From assembly GCA_949358305.1 (NCBI GenBank), contig OX442315.1:10814427-10878426 (forward strand): DNA of 64,000 nt, in the 5' to 3' direction. The notes beneath the pieces were generated by a model that did not search any database, was not told the DNA's origin, and saw only the letters and a list, made by a program, of their open reading frames with translations. Shown here one piece after another: positions 22,151 to 33,206 of the stretch (positions are counted from its first letter, which is position 1; each line of letters begins with the position of its first letter). Source of the DNA: Strigamia acuminata (taxonomy: Eukaryota; Arthropoda; Chilopoda; Geophilomorpha; Linotaeniidae). The translations under genes and the position numbers were made by a program.

Positions 22151-23493
22151 TCTCAGAAACTATGTTGTTATGTATAGAAAACAACCATTTTCTCATTAAT
22201 TAATTTATTATTTTTATATACATTATAATTTACTGAATGCAGCCTTTGCTGGTCGATCAATTTATTGACCAGATTCATTGAAATCTTGCTATTTCATTTG
22301 TGTCCATTTCTTGGTAAATTTTTAGGTGAGGCAAGCACTGAAAATGCCACCACCTTCAACCTCACACCAAAAGGGTAGTTTTAGGTGCTCAGCGCTGTCA
22401 GGGCTTGAAAAATTTGAGTTTTGGTGCCTTAAAGTAACCAATTAGGCGCTACATTTAAGAAAAATCAAATTTAATTTATTTTTAAAATTTCACATTCCGA
22501 TGTTTTCACTACTCTAATTTTGTAGAATTTTAGCGACTAATTGATCATTTTATAGGCAACCGAAATTGGAGGATGGCAAAATTAGAGTTTTAAATTCAAA
22601 AAAAAAATAGGTCCCTTTCTCAAAATTTTTAATAACGACCTTTCTTCTTTTTGCTTCATTTTAGCGACCTTTGTTTTTTTTTTTTTTTCCTACAATATGT
22701 AATGATGAACAGTGAGTAGTAACCTTCCCAAAGCCATGATGGGTCAAAAAAATTACAGAAGTGTAAAAATCACTGTAATTCTTTTTTTCCTGAAAATTAA
22801 GTAATGAGGCTAACTTTTATTCCTCAAAAACTTTTTTTTCGTATTTTATAATGTCTAAATACGAATAGTTTTTCAATTATTATTAAGATAATTTAATATT
22901 TATAACATAAAACACCCTTGATGGGAGCGCCATACACCACTTTGCCATCTGTTTGCACTAGGTGGCGTATTAAAATTAGTCCTAAAACATGTGCTTTTAC
23001 CAGGAAAAATGTCATTGCACCAGGAAAAATGTGATTGTGCACATGTGCAGAAGGATTTTTTAAAAGAAGGCAGAAATGACCAACCATGGCTGCACATGTG
23101 TAGTAAACACCATTGCATTAAATGTTGGCTTAAAAAAATCTAATAAGCTTACAGTACGTGATTGAAAACCAAGAGTTTTCATTTCAAATCCATTTTGATT
23201 TGTTTGTTGCCATTAGAAAAAAAAATAAAAATAGAAAATAGTCAAGAAACGCAATAGTTGAGAGACCAGTTAAAATACAAACAATTAAACCAATGTTACA
23301 CATCAACTTTATAATAGAAATTAAGATCTTATCCTTAATTACTTCTAGCATGCTGTGTTTAATCGAGTACTTAACCATAAAATCTTGATAATTGTCTATC
23401 ATTATCATGGAAAGTAAGAATATAGTTTCTGTACATCGTTTTGCACAAAAACAGTCTTTCTGAGGATTTGTCTTGAATTGATTCTCTAAATAT

Positions 23494-23761
23494 TGTAAAC
23501 TATCCCAAACTTGGGATCAGCTGACCCGAAATTACCAAGACACAACTGCTAGCTTAGCTAACTTCAAGTCAAAGTAATTTTATTATCAAACAATTCCTCT
23601 TTATATATCGCATTGGTCAGCTCTGATTGGCTGACCACAAACGAACAGCCCCGATTGGCTGTTTTACTCCAAAACGTCTACTGGACATATTTGCGTATGT
23701 CCGCCCGCCCCCTTGCGACCGTTGTCGCCCGTCCTCGGTCTCAAACCCGAAAAACTCCACA
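23494..23761 (-). repeat. 3' LTR of the single-ORF LTR element
   Basis: 268 bp, TG...CA. It ends against the ATAT target duplication at 23490-23493. It contains the short palindrome TCCCAAACTTGGGA near 23504-23517, replaced by TCTCAAGACTGAGA in the other LTR, which keeps the pairing. Confidence 0.88.
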
Positions 23762-23839
23762 CTCGGTCATCCGACTAAACGTCGGCGTCCTCGCCGACGC
23801 CTCGTCCTCTGCTCCCGACATTGCGTCGTCTTTGAACCT

Positions 23840-25039
23840 CTATTTTCTCACCCGATCACTTGATTTGAGTCTCGCACGCCAATTCCGATTTGTTTTGTTT
23901 CCAACTCGTCTGTTCTTTATCACTCTGTCGCTGTTCAATCTCGCGTCGATCCCCGTCGTAGAAATCTCCAGGCCTGCGTTAATCCTGGCGACTTCGTTCA
24001 AATACGCGCTCATTTCGTTCGTCTTTGCGTTTGAATTCGTCCTAACCAATTCGGCCTTCGGCTTGTCTTCTTCGGCTCGGAAATCGCATCTATCTCTGTC
24101 GCCCTCGAACGTCTCGCGTCGCGCTTCTCTGCCCGGCAGAAGTTCGTCCAACGCGTTGTTCCCGTCAAATTCTTCTGGTTTGTCGCCATTTTGTTTATCG
24201 CTCACCTCATCGCTCATCTCCTTCAAATCCGCAACAAATTCGCTTGGTTGCGCCTCCAATCCCTCCGACTTCGTATCAACTTTGTCTGGACTCGCACCAA
24301 ATTTGTTTGACTTCGCATCTCGAATTATCTCGTCTTCGTCATCCAATTCAACTCCATCATCCAATTCGTTCGGCGCATCCAATTCCTCCGACTCAATCGC
24401 ATCTTGATTTTCTTCGCTCTCTTCACCAGGATTGTCGCCACTCTCGTCCTTAACCACATCGTTGTCGCCGTCCAATTTATCGCCCGATTCCTCGTTCATC
24501 TCTTCTTCCGGTTTCTTCGCAATTTCATCTTTGCTTCGATCCGTCTTGGTCGTATCTTTGCTGCGATCCGCCGCGATCTCATCTTTGTTCCGGACCGTCT
24601 CAACCGTTTCTTCTACGTTGTTTTCGTCATCTTCTTCGTCGTAGTTCCCCGTCTCCTCACGCAGCGCTACTTCCAATTGACACCTCATATCAAATCTCAA
24701 CTTCTTCGGCACAATGTTACGGGCCTGTAACAATGGCTCGATATCTTTTTTTCTCAACTTCGCCCACTCAACCCAGCTCGGAATTTCTCCACGTCGGATC
24801 TTTGCTACGATTGCTTCTGCTTCGGCCCTCTCTTCGTTCGCAATCCTCGCAACACGTGGTAATGTTGGCGCGTTCTTCACTTCTTTCTTCTCTTTCGTCT
24901 TTGTTTCCATCGACGGGTTCAAAATCGCCGTTATTTCTGCTGCTAGTCGTGCCGTTTCCTCTTCGTACTTCTTCCATTCGCTAGATGTTGGAATTTCTCC
25001 ACGTAGAATTTTCTCAAAAACTGCTTTTGCTCCGGCCAT
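23840..25039 (-). CDS. Acidic 399-aa protein of the LTR element, function unknown
   Basis: Starts at an ATG (25039; MAGAKAVFEK) and ends near the 3' LTR. The N-terminal part holds a duplicated motif: ILRGEIPTSSEWKK near residues 11-24 and IRRGEIPSWVEWAK near 80-93, about 70 residues apart. Residues about 135-280 are highly acidic and low in complexity (Glu/Asp/Lys/Asn); the C-terminus turns basic. No protease, RT, RNase H, integrase or CCHC motif is present. It is much more GC-rich than the flanks. By position it may be a Gag-type protein of a non-autonomous element, or cargo. I do not recognise the family. Confidence 0.7.
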   Translation of the reverse strand: MAGAKAVFEKILRGEIPTSSEWKKYEEETARLAAEITAILNPSMETKTKEKKEVKNAPTLPRVARIANEERAEAEAIVAKIRRGEIPSWVEWAKLRKKDIEPLLQARNIVPKKLRFDMRCQLEVALREETGNYDEEDDENNVEETVETVRNKDEIAADRSKDTTKTDRSKDEIAKKPEEEMNEESGDKLDGDNDVVKDESGDNPGEESEENQDAIESEELDAPNELDDGVELDDEDEIIRDAKSNKFGASPDKVDTKSEGLEAQPSEFVADLKEMSDEVSDKQNGDKPEEFDGNNALDELLPGREARRETFEGDRDRCDFRAEEDKPKAELVRTNSNAKTNEMSAYLNEVARINAGLEISTTGIDARLNSDRVIKNRRVGNKTNRNWRARLKSSDRVRK

Positions 25040-25216
25040 CTCGTAGTTCGGCTAACTTTCGTAACACGTGTTTGTCCCGGCGAATCGACTCTTCTCGTTT
25101 CCCAAACTGTCCACGCGTTATTTGCTAACCCGAATTCCGTTCCCGTCGCCACTTCTACATCTTCTACTTATTCATCTACTTTATCGTCGCATCGAATTCG
25201 TCTATCCCACTTCTGA

Positions 25217-25484
25217 TGTAAACTATCTCAAGACTGAGACTAGCTGACCCGAAATTACCAAGACACAACTACAAGCTTAGTTAACTTCAAGTCAAAGTAA
25301 TTTTATTATCAAACAATTCCTCTTTATATATCGCATTGGTCAGCTCTGATTGGCTGACCACAAACGAACAGCCCCGATTGGCTGTTTTACTCCAAAACGT
25401 CTACTGGACATATTTGCGTATGTCCGCTCGCCCCCTGGCGACCTTTGTCGCCCGTCCTCGGTCTCGAACCCGAAAAACTCCACA
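25217..25484 (-). repeat. 5' LTR of the single-ORF LTR element
   Basis: 268 bp. It carries CCAATC twice, TATATAAAG near 25324-25332 (minus strand) and AATAAAA signals (minus strand) near 25300-25310. It diverges from the 3' LTR mainly at the 3' palindrome and in the GC-rich U3 part. Confidence 0.88.
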
Positions 25485-26004
25485 ATATGTTCTGTACGTT
25501 ATTACAGCCATTTCTGGAGTTGTGCACAGAGGTAACTCGCTCTTTTCCATAAGCGGTAATCTAAAAAAGAAAAAGAAAAATTGTAATCACAGGAAAGGAA
25601 ATTTATCACATCGATGTTGCAGGATTTAGTGCCCAGAAATTACACATTTAATTTTTTTCAATAAACATTGGACATCAGAGCAAAACTTACTTAAAATTGA
25701 GTAATTGTTGGTGCAGTTTATTTGTAAAACATGTTTATTCAAAATCTGAAACTTCGTTTTCCGATTTTTTTTTCCCAGAAAAGAGTCAATTTCTTGGTCT
25801 GTGTGAAACTTAAATGTTTTAATTCATTAAAAGTTCAATTAAATTGCACACCCACACAAATACATCGCTACGTTTTCAAATTGGCAGTTCTGGAATTGCC
25901 TGAGCGCCGAATTATCATGACAGGAGCTGAACAGCCGCGGAGTGAGCAGCTGCGGACTGAATAAGCACGCATGAATAAGCGCCAGGTATTGTAACCCGCC
26001 AATT

Positions 26005-26871
26005 CTGAACTGGATGATCGACAAACTGAAAACTGTTTTCGAAGTAATTGATTTGGGTGAAATACATTTCATACTCGGTATGCAAATTGATAGGACAACA
26101 GAAGTATATTGATGAAATTCTCGAAACCTGTGGAATGCCTGATTGCAAGGGAGTCGAAACTCCAATGGTCATTGGACAGGAATTAGAAAAATTTGAAAAA
26201 TCTCCAAAAGTGGACCAAACAATTTATCAAAGAATGATTGCCATGATCACGTACCTAATGCAGGTCTCCAGACCTGATTTGGTTTTTCCCGTGAGTCGAC
26301 TGGCAAGTTTCTCAAGGGAGAAATTCATTTCAAAACTGTGAAAAGAGACGTTCACTAGAAACATGCGCCTATTTTTCTGAAGAGAGATGGGAAATCTCAA
26401 AGGGTTTGCTGACGCAAGTTGGTGCAGTACTAAGGACGCAAAATCCTACACGGGATTTATTGTCAAGATTGGAGGCGCAACAGTCAGCTGGAAAACTAAG
26501 AAACAAAGATTAGTCACAATGTCATTATGTGAAAGTAAACTGATTGCACTGGGGGAACTTTTGCGAACCATTAAGTGGCTCAGAGCAATATTGTGTGAAT
26601 TGGGAATGAGTGATTGTGCAAAAGTGAGTGTGCCTATACTTGTAGTTCACCGCACCTGCAATTCATGTCATCAGCGGTTCCAACCAATTTGGCAAAACCA
26701 AACATATTAATCGACATTTTATGTTTGTTCGTGATGAAGCAGAGCTGGGTAACATTGATCTGAAGCATATGGTGACAGAAGACATGGTTGCAGACTTCTT
26801 AACGAAGCCCGTGAGTTCGAGTAAGATGGAGTCCAGCCAAGCGGACGTTGGACTCAAGGAGAAGACAGCAT
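26005..26871 (+). pseudogene. Ty1/copia pol relic (RT tail and RNase H)
   Basis: Fragments in order: MIDKLKTVFEVIDLGEIHFI near 26012; KYIDEILETCGMPDCKG; YQRMIAMITYLMQVSRPDL in the frame at 26048-26341; then GFADASWCSTKDAKSYTGF and GGATVSWKTKKQ at 26402-26500; and finally HINRHFMFVRDE and VADFLTKPV in another frame at 26705-26810. This is the C-terminal third of a copia polyprotein. Its upstream part is missing and it carries several frameshifts, including a short deletion after GMQIDRTT, so it is inactive. Confidence 0.85.
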
Positions 26872-27330
26872 AATTATTCTTTTGTTTTTATTAATCAATG
26901 TTCTTAATGTTTGTTCTGTACAATATAACTTTAAAGAAGGGTTTGTAAAGTTCATATTGGGTTTAGTTAGTTTTTAGGCCACTAGATGGCAAAGATGTTC
27001 TGTGTTGTATCGTGCTTTTGTAAATCAAAACTAAAACTTATTTGTGTAGTAAAATTTGTGTTGCATGTTTCGTTCTTGTTGTGTATTTGCAACACATGGG
27101 ATTATGCAGGCTCAAGCCTAGATAGAAAGTACATTGTATTGCCAACAATTCAATGTATAAAGTATCATGCAGCTTCCATCTTTTTCTCTAGCAATGGTTG
27201 ATCAGGTAACAGGAAATAAAGACTCCATCTTCTGTTAGTGAAGATGGAGGAAAGAGTTTAGGCAAAAGACCTCTCTGCCTTGTTTATTTATCATCAAGAG
27301 GGCAAGATGGTAAAGTTCTACAACTTGTCG
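26872..27330 (+). repeat. Probable 3' LTR region of the copia relic
   Basis: Follows the copia stop directly. It contains TATAAAG near 27156 and AATAAAG near 27216 followed by a short hairpin (CTCCATCTTCTGTTAG / GAAGATGGAG). No 5' partner exists in the window, so the boundaries are guesses. Confidence 0.4.
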
Positions 27331-27344
27331 GTTCGATCATCTTT

Positions 27345-27580
27345 ATTATCATCAAAAACTACATATTTTTGCTGAAAACTACATTATTTTGCTGAAAACT
27401 ACATATTTTTGCTGAAAACTACATATTTTTGCTGAAGTCTACATATTTTTGTTAAAAACGACATGTTTTTGCTTAACAATGCATATTTTTTTAAAATGTA
27501 CATAAGCTTATATACTAGTATATATATATATTTTTTTTTTTTTACTAAAAACTCATATTTTTACTAAAATATTTTTGCTT
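27345..27580. repeat. 20-bp tandem satellite downstream of gene 3
   Basis: About six units of AAAACTACATATTTTTGCTG type, then degenerate TTTTTTACTAAAA units and a short TA run (27513-27530). Same family and position as the arrays at genes 1, 2, 4 and 5, but much shorter. Confidence 0.8.
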
Positions 27581-27583
27581 TAA

Positions 27584-27705
27584 AAAGTGCTTTAGCTGGG
27601 AAAAACTGCTTTAATTCGGAAAAACTGCTTTAGTTCGGAAAAACTGCTTTAGTTCGGAAAAACTGCTTTAATTTGGAAAAAACTACTAATCTCTGGAAAA
27701 AAGTG
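27584..27705. repeat. TTTAATTCGGAAAAACTGC array at gene 3
   Basis: Five or six 19-bp units of the type CTGCTTTAGTTCGGAAAAA adjoining exon 8 of gene 3. It is the second array of the duplication unit. Confidence 0.75.
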
Positions 27706-27728
27706 CTTTGAATTCAACAAAAATTTTT

Positions 27729-30700
27729 TCAATATTTTGTTAAAGGAGAGGCAAAATTCTTTTTGGTGTGGATTTGTTTGAAAGAGTACACAACCATTGA
27801 CTCCCCAAGTTGGAACATTGTAGGGATGCTTAATCCTAAGAAGAGACCCAAATTTCCACCAACATCGCACATTAAAGACGTGAAACCGTAAATGTAAGTT
27901 TCACCAACTTCTTCAATCACATTGTCAGCAAAGTAGATGAACAACAACGATTTATTTGATTGCTCTATCATGTTGAAATGATCAGCGTACAAAACTTCGT
28001 CGCATACTTTAGGACAACTGCAATCTGAAAAAACAAAATTTATGACTAAATCCAACATGGCATTATAGGCGTCGAGTGAATCCTCATTATTTGTGCACAT
28101 TGATACTTCCGACGGAGTACTCAAAGGCAATCTATGGATTTAGAGCAATAATTACAAGTTGAGAGAAAGGATTTGCTATTTCATACCTGCAATGACCATT
28201 TTCTTTCAGAGCAGCCTCCAAGCAGTTTCGTTCACACTCGTTTACAACTTTATTTGTATCGCATGGTCTTGTGGCTTTATTCAAAATCTTAAACTATAAT
28301 TGAATGTCATAATTATGTAACTGGAAATTGAATGAAATTACTAGTAAAACTAACTCTCTTAGCGGATAAGCCATACACAAGTTTAGTCAACGGCATCTGA
28401 GGTTTGCATTCTCGTGACGCTGTGTAGGTGACAATATCATCATCATTGTGTAGCATAAACTATTATGAAAAAATGCGTCAAAAGGTTAAATGAAAATTCA
28501 TTTACAGAGCAGCCATTCGAAATTTTGTTTAGATTTTTAAAACTGAAAATTAATTTTTTTCAGTTTAAATAGCTGTTAATTTAAAAAATATACCGTAGTT
28601 GACTCGTAAGCGCAAACTCCAACCGGCGCCAAGTGGACAAGCGTGAAAAAAGTTATCGCAAAAAAAACAAATCGTGTAAAAAACAAATAAAAAAAAACAA
28701 AAACGCGAAATTGGAAAAATAAAACAGCAATTGGGATGGACTAATTGTCAGCTGTCAGCTGTCAGCTGTCAGTCGTCGGCTGTCGCGAAATATCCTCCAC
28801 CCCCAGGGCCATCTTTTCACTTTTTAACCCCCTGGGCTTAAAAAAAATTATTTTACATTTACAATTTTACAGGCTCATTTCTAGGGTATACTAACCTTAT
28901 AGTGCACTAGTGTTTTTTGGGCGTGCAGGCGCCCCTCCCACCCCCTCCAAAAGAAGTACGGTAACGGTAAGCATTTTTGTGAACAATAAACTCAATCCAA
29001 AATATGCATTTTCAGATCTAAAATTACTCATCAATTGTGAGTTTCGTGTAAAAATCGGTCTCCATTACAACATGGGTGTACATTAATCGAAACCACTGAA
29101 TTCAATATCCAAATAGATCCAATCGATTCTGGGTCACTTCTTCGAATTTCACTTCTCAGACAGTCATTTCGAAGGCACAAATCGACTAAAATAAATACCG
29201 TAATTTACGGAGTAGGAGCCGCAGCTCTTATTCAAAACTGCCACTTTCAGCCGCGGCTATTAATTGAGTGCGGCTCTTAATCGAGGACGGCTCATATTTT
29301 AAATAGTGTCTGATCTTTCAATGTTAAGTTCATTGAACGTTCATTACGTATGCTTTAGGTTCATACCGGTAGTTTATCATATATTTAAGTCATTTTGTGC
29401 GTTTCGTTCTCATTTGATTTGTTTTTCGTTACACTATTAATAATAACCTTGTTGTAGCTGTCCGCAAATAATAGCCCGGCTATTATTCGAGGGCGGCTCT
29501 TATATCAAATTGCCGCAAACCAAATGATACTGCCTGTGTCTTTCCGTGTGCGAATATTGTTTGGTGCACACAATCCGTGCACTTGTTGTAATTACGAATG
29601 GCGACCACTTTTACAAAATATTGTAGTTTGATTGTGCAAACTAAATGGATTACAGTATTTTTAAATTATAATTAATAATAAATGATTAAATAAATTAATC
29701 AAACATTTTTAGTATTTTATGTCATTGTATTCCGTATCCACCTCCACCTTAGGTACGACCGATCACGATCGATCACATTACCACAATGCTTTCTGGGTAC
29801 TCAGAATTTGTTTGTGCACGAAACGATTGAATTTTTCCATGTACCACCACTGCCGGAAAGAATAGAATTCCGGTCGCCAGAAAGTTTCCCTGTGTGGTAA
29901 GTGGGACTATGTGTACCACGTCGACCAAAACATCTGGCTGTGCACGGAAAGTGACCATTCCGTGCACGGAATTAGGTCATGTGTACTTAGCTTAACTACG
30001 GTAACTAACTTCACCCAAATTGATTATTCATACCTAGGACGATTACCTACAGGACTTTACATCCACCATTTTTTTGTAATCTAAGTTGAAGGAGCAATCT
30101 GTAGTTGCATTGTTAAAACTTTTTGCGGACAAATGGCGGACAATTGACATCCCAAATTAACATTTCTGGATGATGTTATAACATAGTTCAATTTTATTTA
30201 ATGTTTGATTTAAAAATAATACCTAAAAATGTAATAAATAATTTTCAGATATTATTTTTAACTTAAACATAAAATATAAATGTCCTTTAAAAATGCAAAT
30301 GCGGGATGTCATGTCAGTTGTCCGCCATTTGCCCGCAAAATGACGTCATTTTGTCCCGTTTCTGCTGAATGGTGCTACAATCACAAGACAGAATCGCTTG
30401 ACGGTCTAACAATTAAATTTTGCTAGATGTGAAGTCCTGTAGTAAATCGTCCTAGTTCATACCAAGGCAATTTTATTTTTTTCGCAAAGTTCCAAATTAG
30501 TGTTGAACTCGAACCGCAATGCGTAATCAGCTTTTTCAAATCGAACAAGTTCTTCTGTAAATTATTTTAGATACAAAATTAATTTCAAGTTAAATAAATT
30601 TAAATCTTTCTACTTGCCAAAAGTATACGTGCTGCACGTGCCGAGCACAGTTTTGGGACGTTTGAGAGAATAGATAGATGGAGGAGGAGCAAATCCAGAG

Positions 30701-31331
30701 ATTGCTCTAACATTTTCGGATTCCTGAAAAAAAAATTAGTTGCATTTTATTCAAAATTCAATTCTTTTAAATTTTACTTACTTTATGTTTTGTAACTGAT
30801 TCTATTGTTCTATCAACTGACATGAGATCCCACAAGGCAGAAATTGTTGTGGTATCATTAATCAAACTAAAAGTGTGAACTTCGCAAAAATTTGTCTCGT
30901 CAGTTTCCTTTGCTTTTTTCTTTAGCAACTCAACCAAAGGAACGTGGTTTTGCCTACCAGCGCATACAGTTACGGATGGGAACTTGACGGATGAATTGCG
31001 TACCAAACTCACTCTTGTGTCGGTGGGATTGGATAAAAAGAAGCTTATTCGATCGTAAGTTTGATACACACATGTGAGAGCGCTGAAAGCGATAACTAGA
31101 AACCACAGGAAATTGTAAACGAGGCCTCTCTTAAATTTTATGTCTGGTGCTGCATTCTTGACAGAATGCACTTGATCGCGTTTTGTGTTATTCTTGTTAA
31201 CAAAGAGTTTGATTTTGCCATTTCTTTTGTTAAAATATCCTGCAAAGATTTTAAAAATTAACCTGATTGTACGGTTGTACGGTTGTACGGTTTCTTAACT
31301 ACATACGTTTGACATGGTTTAATCTTTTCAT
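27729..31331 (-). CDS. DEG/ENaC-family cation channel, gene 3
   Basis: Exon model: 31307-31331 (ATG at 31331), 30782-31239, 30618-30723, 30463-30554, 28355-28459, 28187-28293 and 27729-28131, in frame throughout (431 aa). TM1 (FLWFLVIAFSALTC), FPSVTVCAG, GTCSTYTF, LPLSTPSEVSMC and GLFLGLS are present. The exon 5 equivalent near 28508-28566 is reduced to a remnant that does not keep frame, so the model joins exon 4 to exon 6 (both phase 0). Intron 4 is 1.9-2.0 kb and full of short repeats. The 5' leader lost the segment holding the usual UTR acceptor, but CACACACAG just upstream could replace it. An X-box lies 227 bp above the ATG. Confidence 0.72.
28567..30462. other. Long intron 4 of gene 3, repeat-rich
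   Basis: Holds a short CAGCTGT tandem (28748-28775), fragments shared with the MITE of genes 2 and 4 (29026-29130), and GC-rich inverted motifs such as GCCGCGGC with TTACGG near 29197-29300 and AATAGCCCGGCTATT near 29468-29482. The second is a perfect palindrome. No exon was recognised. Confidence 0.55.
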
Positions 31332-31557
31332 TTTACGATTGGAGAAGCTGTGTGTGAGAATACATTGGTTGTATATATGAGCAAATGCATATTACAAGTT
31401 AACACAGACTTACCTGGACAAAAGCGCGTTGTATTGTGTGTGATTAGGCTGTTATCAAGCCAAAAATGATTTATGTAGCTCTTCTTGGTGGCGTGTTATT
31501 TTGAAAATCCAATATAGGTATTTTATTACTTTGTTGGTGGGTTAAGTGTCAATCGAT

Positions 31558-31571
31558 GTAACTATGGAAAC
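31558..31571 (+). promoter_or_regulatory. X-box (RFX site) upstream of gene 3
   Basis: GTAACTATGGAAAC, identical to the gene 1 site and fitting GTHNYYATRRNAAC. It is 227 bp above the gene 3 ATG and sits in the conserved block TGTCAATCGATG ... AATGATTGACAATTC. Confidence 0.65.
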
Positions 31572-32056
31572 AATGATTGACAATTCATAACAAAATGAGA
31601 TAATTTTGAAAATTCTGATAAAACCTAATACTATACAAATACTTATTGATTTAATAGAAGTGTCTGTGGGCCGAGATACAAAGAAGTTGAATAAGTTTGG
31701 CACATATTTTTTGAAATCTCGTAATTAACTTGAAGTGAAATTTTGTTGAAAACCGACTAAACTTATGAAATTGTGCTGAGATGAAAAAAAACCATGCTTT
31801 GTAAGTAAAGATAAAATTTACTGTAAATAAAAAGGGGTGTACATTTCTTAAAACAGGAACAAAGGGTTAAAATTGAGAAAACATGACAAAAAACACGACT
31901 TTCGTTTCCGCGTCATACGATCTTGAATCTAAAAGCACCGCCCCGATGTTGGCTTCACCGTGTGACTCTGCACATCAACCCGCGTCCCTTTGTTCTTAAA
32001 ACGCTCGGGTTTTCACATTAATTAATCGTACGGAGGACACCACATACTGTTTTCGA

Positions 32057-32830
32057 AACTACTTACGTGTTAGTTTTGACATACTGTAATCTTTTTATTT
32101 TATTGAACTACTTATAAGTCTAATTAAGTACGGTAAGTTTAACCCTCCCCACCCCAACCTAGGGTCAATTTTGATCTCCAAAAGTGTTTTTATTTTTTTT
32201 CTCAAAAACTATTGGGATTTTCATTCTGAAATTTCATGTATTTTCATTTAACATCATAACAAACAATAAAAAAAATAATAGATTTAAAAATCGCAAACAA
32301 AATTTTTTACAAAATTCCTTTGTTTACTCGCTACTTTTGAATGCAATGTTAATTATTTTTGTCGCTCTTTTTTGACAAATACCGAATTGCTTAAATTTCT
32401 TCAGAAACATGAAATACTCAGAGAATAAAATCATTTTCACTCATTTTTTGAAAATTTTTTTTGGCTTGGGGTAAAAAAAGACCCGGGTTGGGTGAGTAAG
32501 GGATTTTTTTTATGTTGGGGCTGTGAGGGTTAATTGCTGCGATTGTATCTTTTGAATAGGATTGGAGAAGCTCCATATGCGAAAACATTTTGCTGATTTT
32601 TGTCTTAACATTTGCACAAGAAAAGTTAACTGAGACTTACTACTCTGAAAGCGCGAAGTATTGTGTACCACAATTCTGCTGCCAAGAAAAATATTGATAT
32701 AGATCTTTTTAGTCGCGTGTTGTTTTGAAAATTCAACGTAAGTAATTTATTACCTTCTCGGTGAATCAAGTGTATATCGACATACTCAGCGATATACCTA
32801 GAGATAACAATTGGGTGCACAAGAGCTAAA
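32057..32830 (-). pseudogene. Orphan promoter and exon 1 of a lost channel gene
   Basis: 32057-32125 resembles exon 1 and its donor (minus-strand AAAAGATTACAGTATGTC ... GTAAGTAG), but the ATG is now ATA. 32540-32830 matches the leader and upstream block of gene 1 (GGATTGGAGAAGCT, CTTACTACTCTGAAAGCGCG, then ATCTTTTTAGTCGCGTGTTG). The X-box position is degenerate here. No exons 2-8 follow, so this is the 5' stump of a further copy. Within it, 32130-32530 is AT-rich filler with no paralogue. It also provides an empty-site comparison for the gypsy insertion. Confidence 0.65.
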
Positions 32831-33206
32831 GATAGCCGCCGACACAAAGTGCCTATTAGTGTATTTTATGTGTGGTTCAAGTCAATTCCTCTTCCAATGT
32901 GGCCAAGGGAAGGCAGGATGTTGGACACCCCTGTTCTAAACATAACCTGACAAACTGGCATCCATTTCTGCAATACCCTTCAATCAATCTTGTGTTAAAA
33001 AAATTATAAAGGGGCACAGTAGTAACTTTGCCGCAATGTAGAACTACACAGGGAAAGGGTTTGCAACTGGTCAGGGGACCGATTAGCGAAGTACTCCTCA
33101 TGTTCGCTTGTAGACTCGCGCTCGGCTTAGGGAGGGGAATGTTTTAAGTTTTTTCTATTTTTTTTCTTGGTTTGTTTTTTATTGTTAATTTGGTTGCAAC
33201 TGCCAT

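Larger units (their letters stand above)
23494..25484 (-). mobile_element. LTR-bounded element with one non-pol ORF
   Basis: A 1,991-bp element on the minus strand with 268-bp LTRs at 25217-25484 (5') and 23494-23761 (3'), TG...CA ends and the target duplication ATAT (23490-23493 and 25485-25488). Read on the minus strand, the LTR has CCAAT boxes, TATATAAAG and then AATAAA, which fixes the orientation. Just inside the 5' LTR is TCAGAAGTGGGATAG, reminiscent of the TGGTGTCAGAAGTGGG class of primer sites. The two LTRs differ at roughly 14 positions by eye, so this is older than the other LTR insertions here. With no RT or integrase it must be moved by a partner element. Confidence 0.88.
23184..25560 (-). 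pseudogene. Diverged DEG/ENaC final exon, split by an LTR element
   Basis: A last exon of a more distant channel gene lies in two pieces on the minus strand. 25485-25560 begins after a TTTTTTAG acceptor and encodes LPLMEKSELPLCTTPEMAVI; 23184-23493 continues in frame with RTYLENQ, then DCFCAKRC, LMCNIG, TGLSTIA and a stop. The match to the intact copies (LPLTTPSEVPMCT, CKCPKICDE, LMCDVGG, LGLS) runs in the same order, and the acceptor has the same phase. The insertion at the 4-bp target ATAT splits the exon between these two parts. No exon 7 or earlier exon was recognised upstream of 25561, where a copia relic begins, so the gene is dead. Confidence 0.75.

Noticed and set aside
23613-24407. 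264-codon plus-strand frame opposite the LTR element ORF
   Set aside because: It is a shadow of the minus-strand ORF and its Ser-rich composition reflects the acidic codons on the other strand. LTR orientation (CCAAT, TATA, AATAAA) supports the minus strand.
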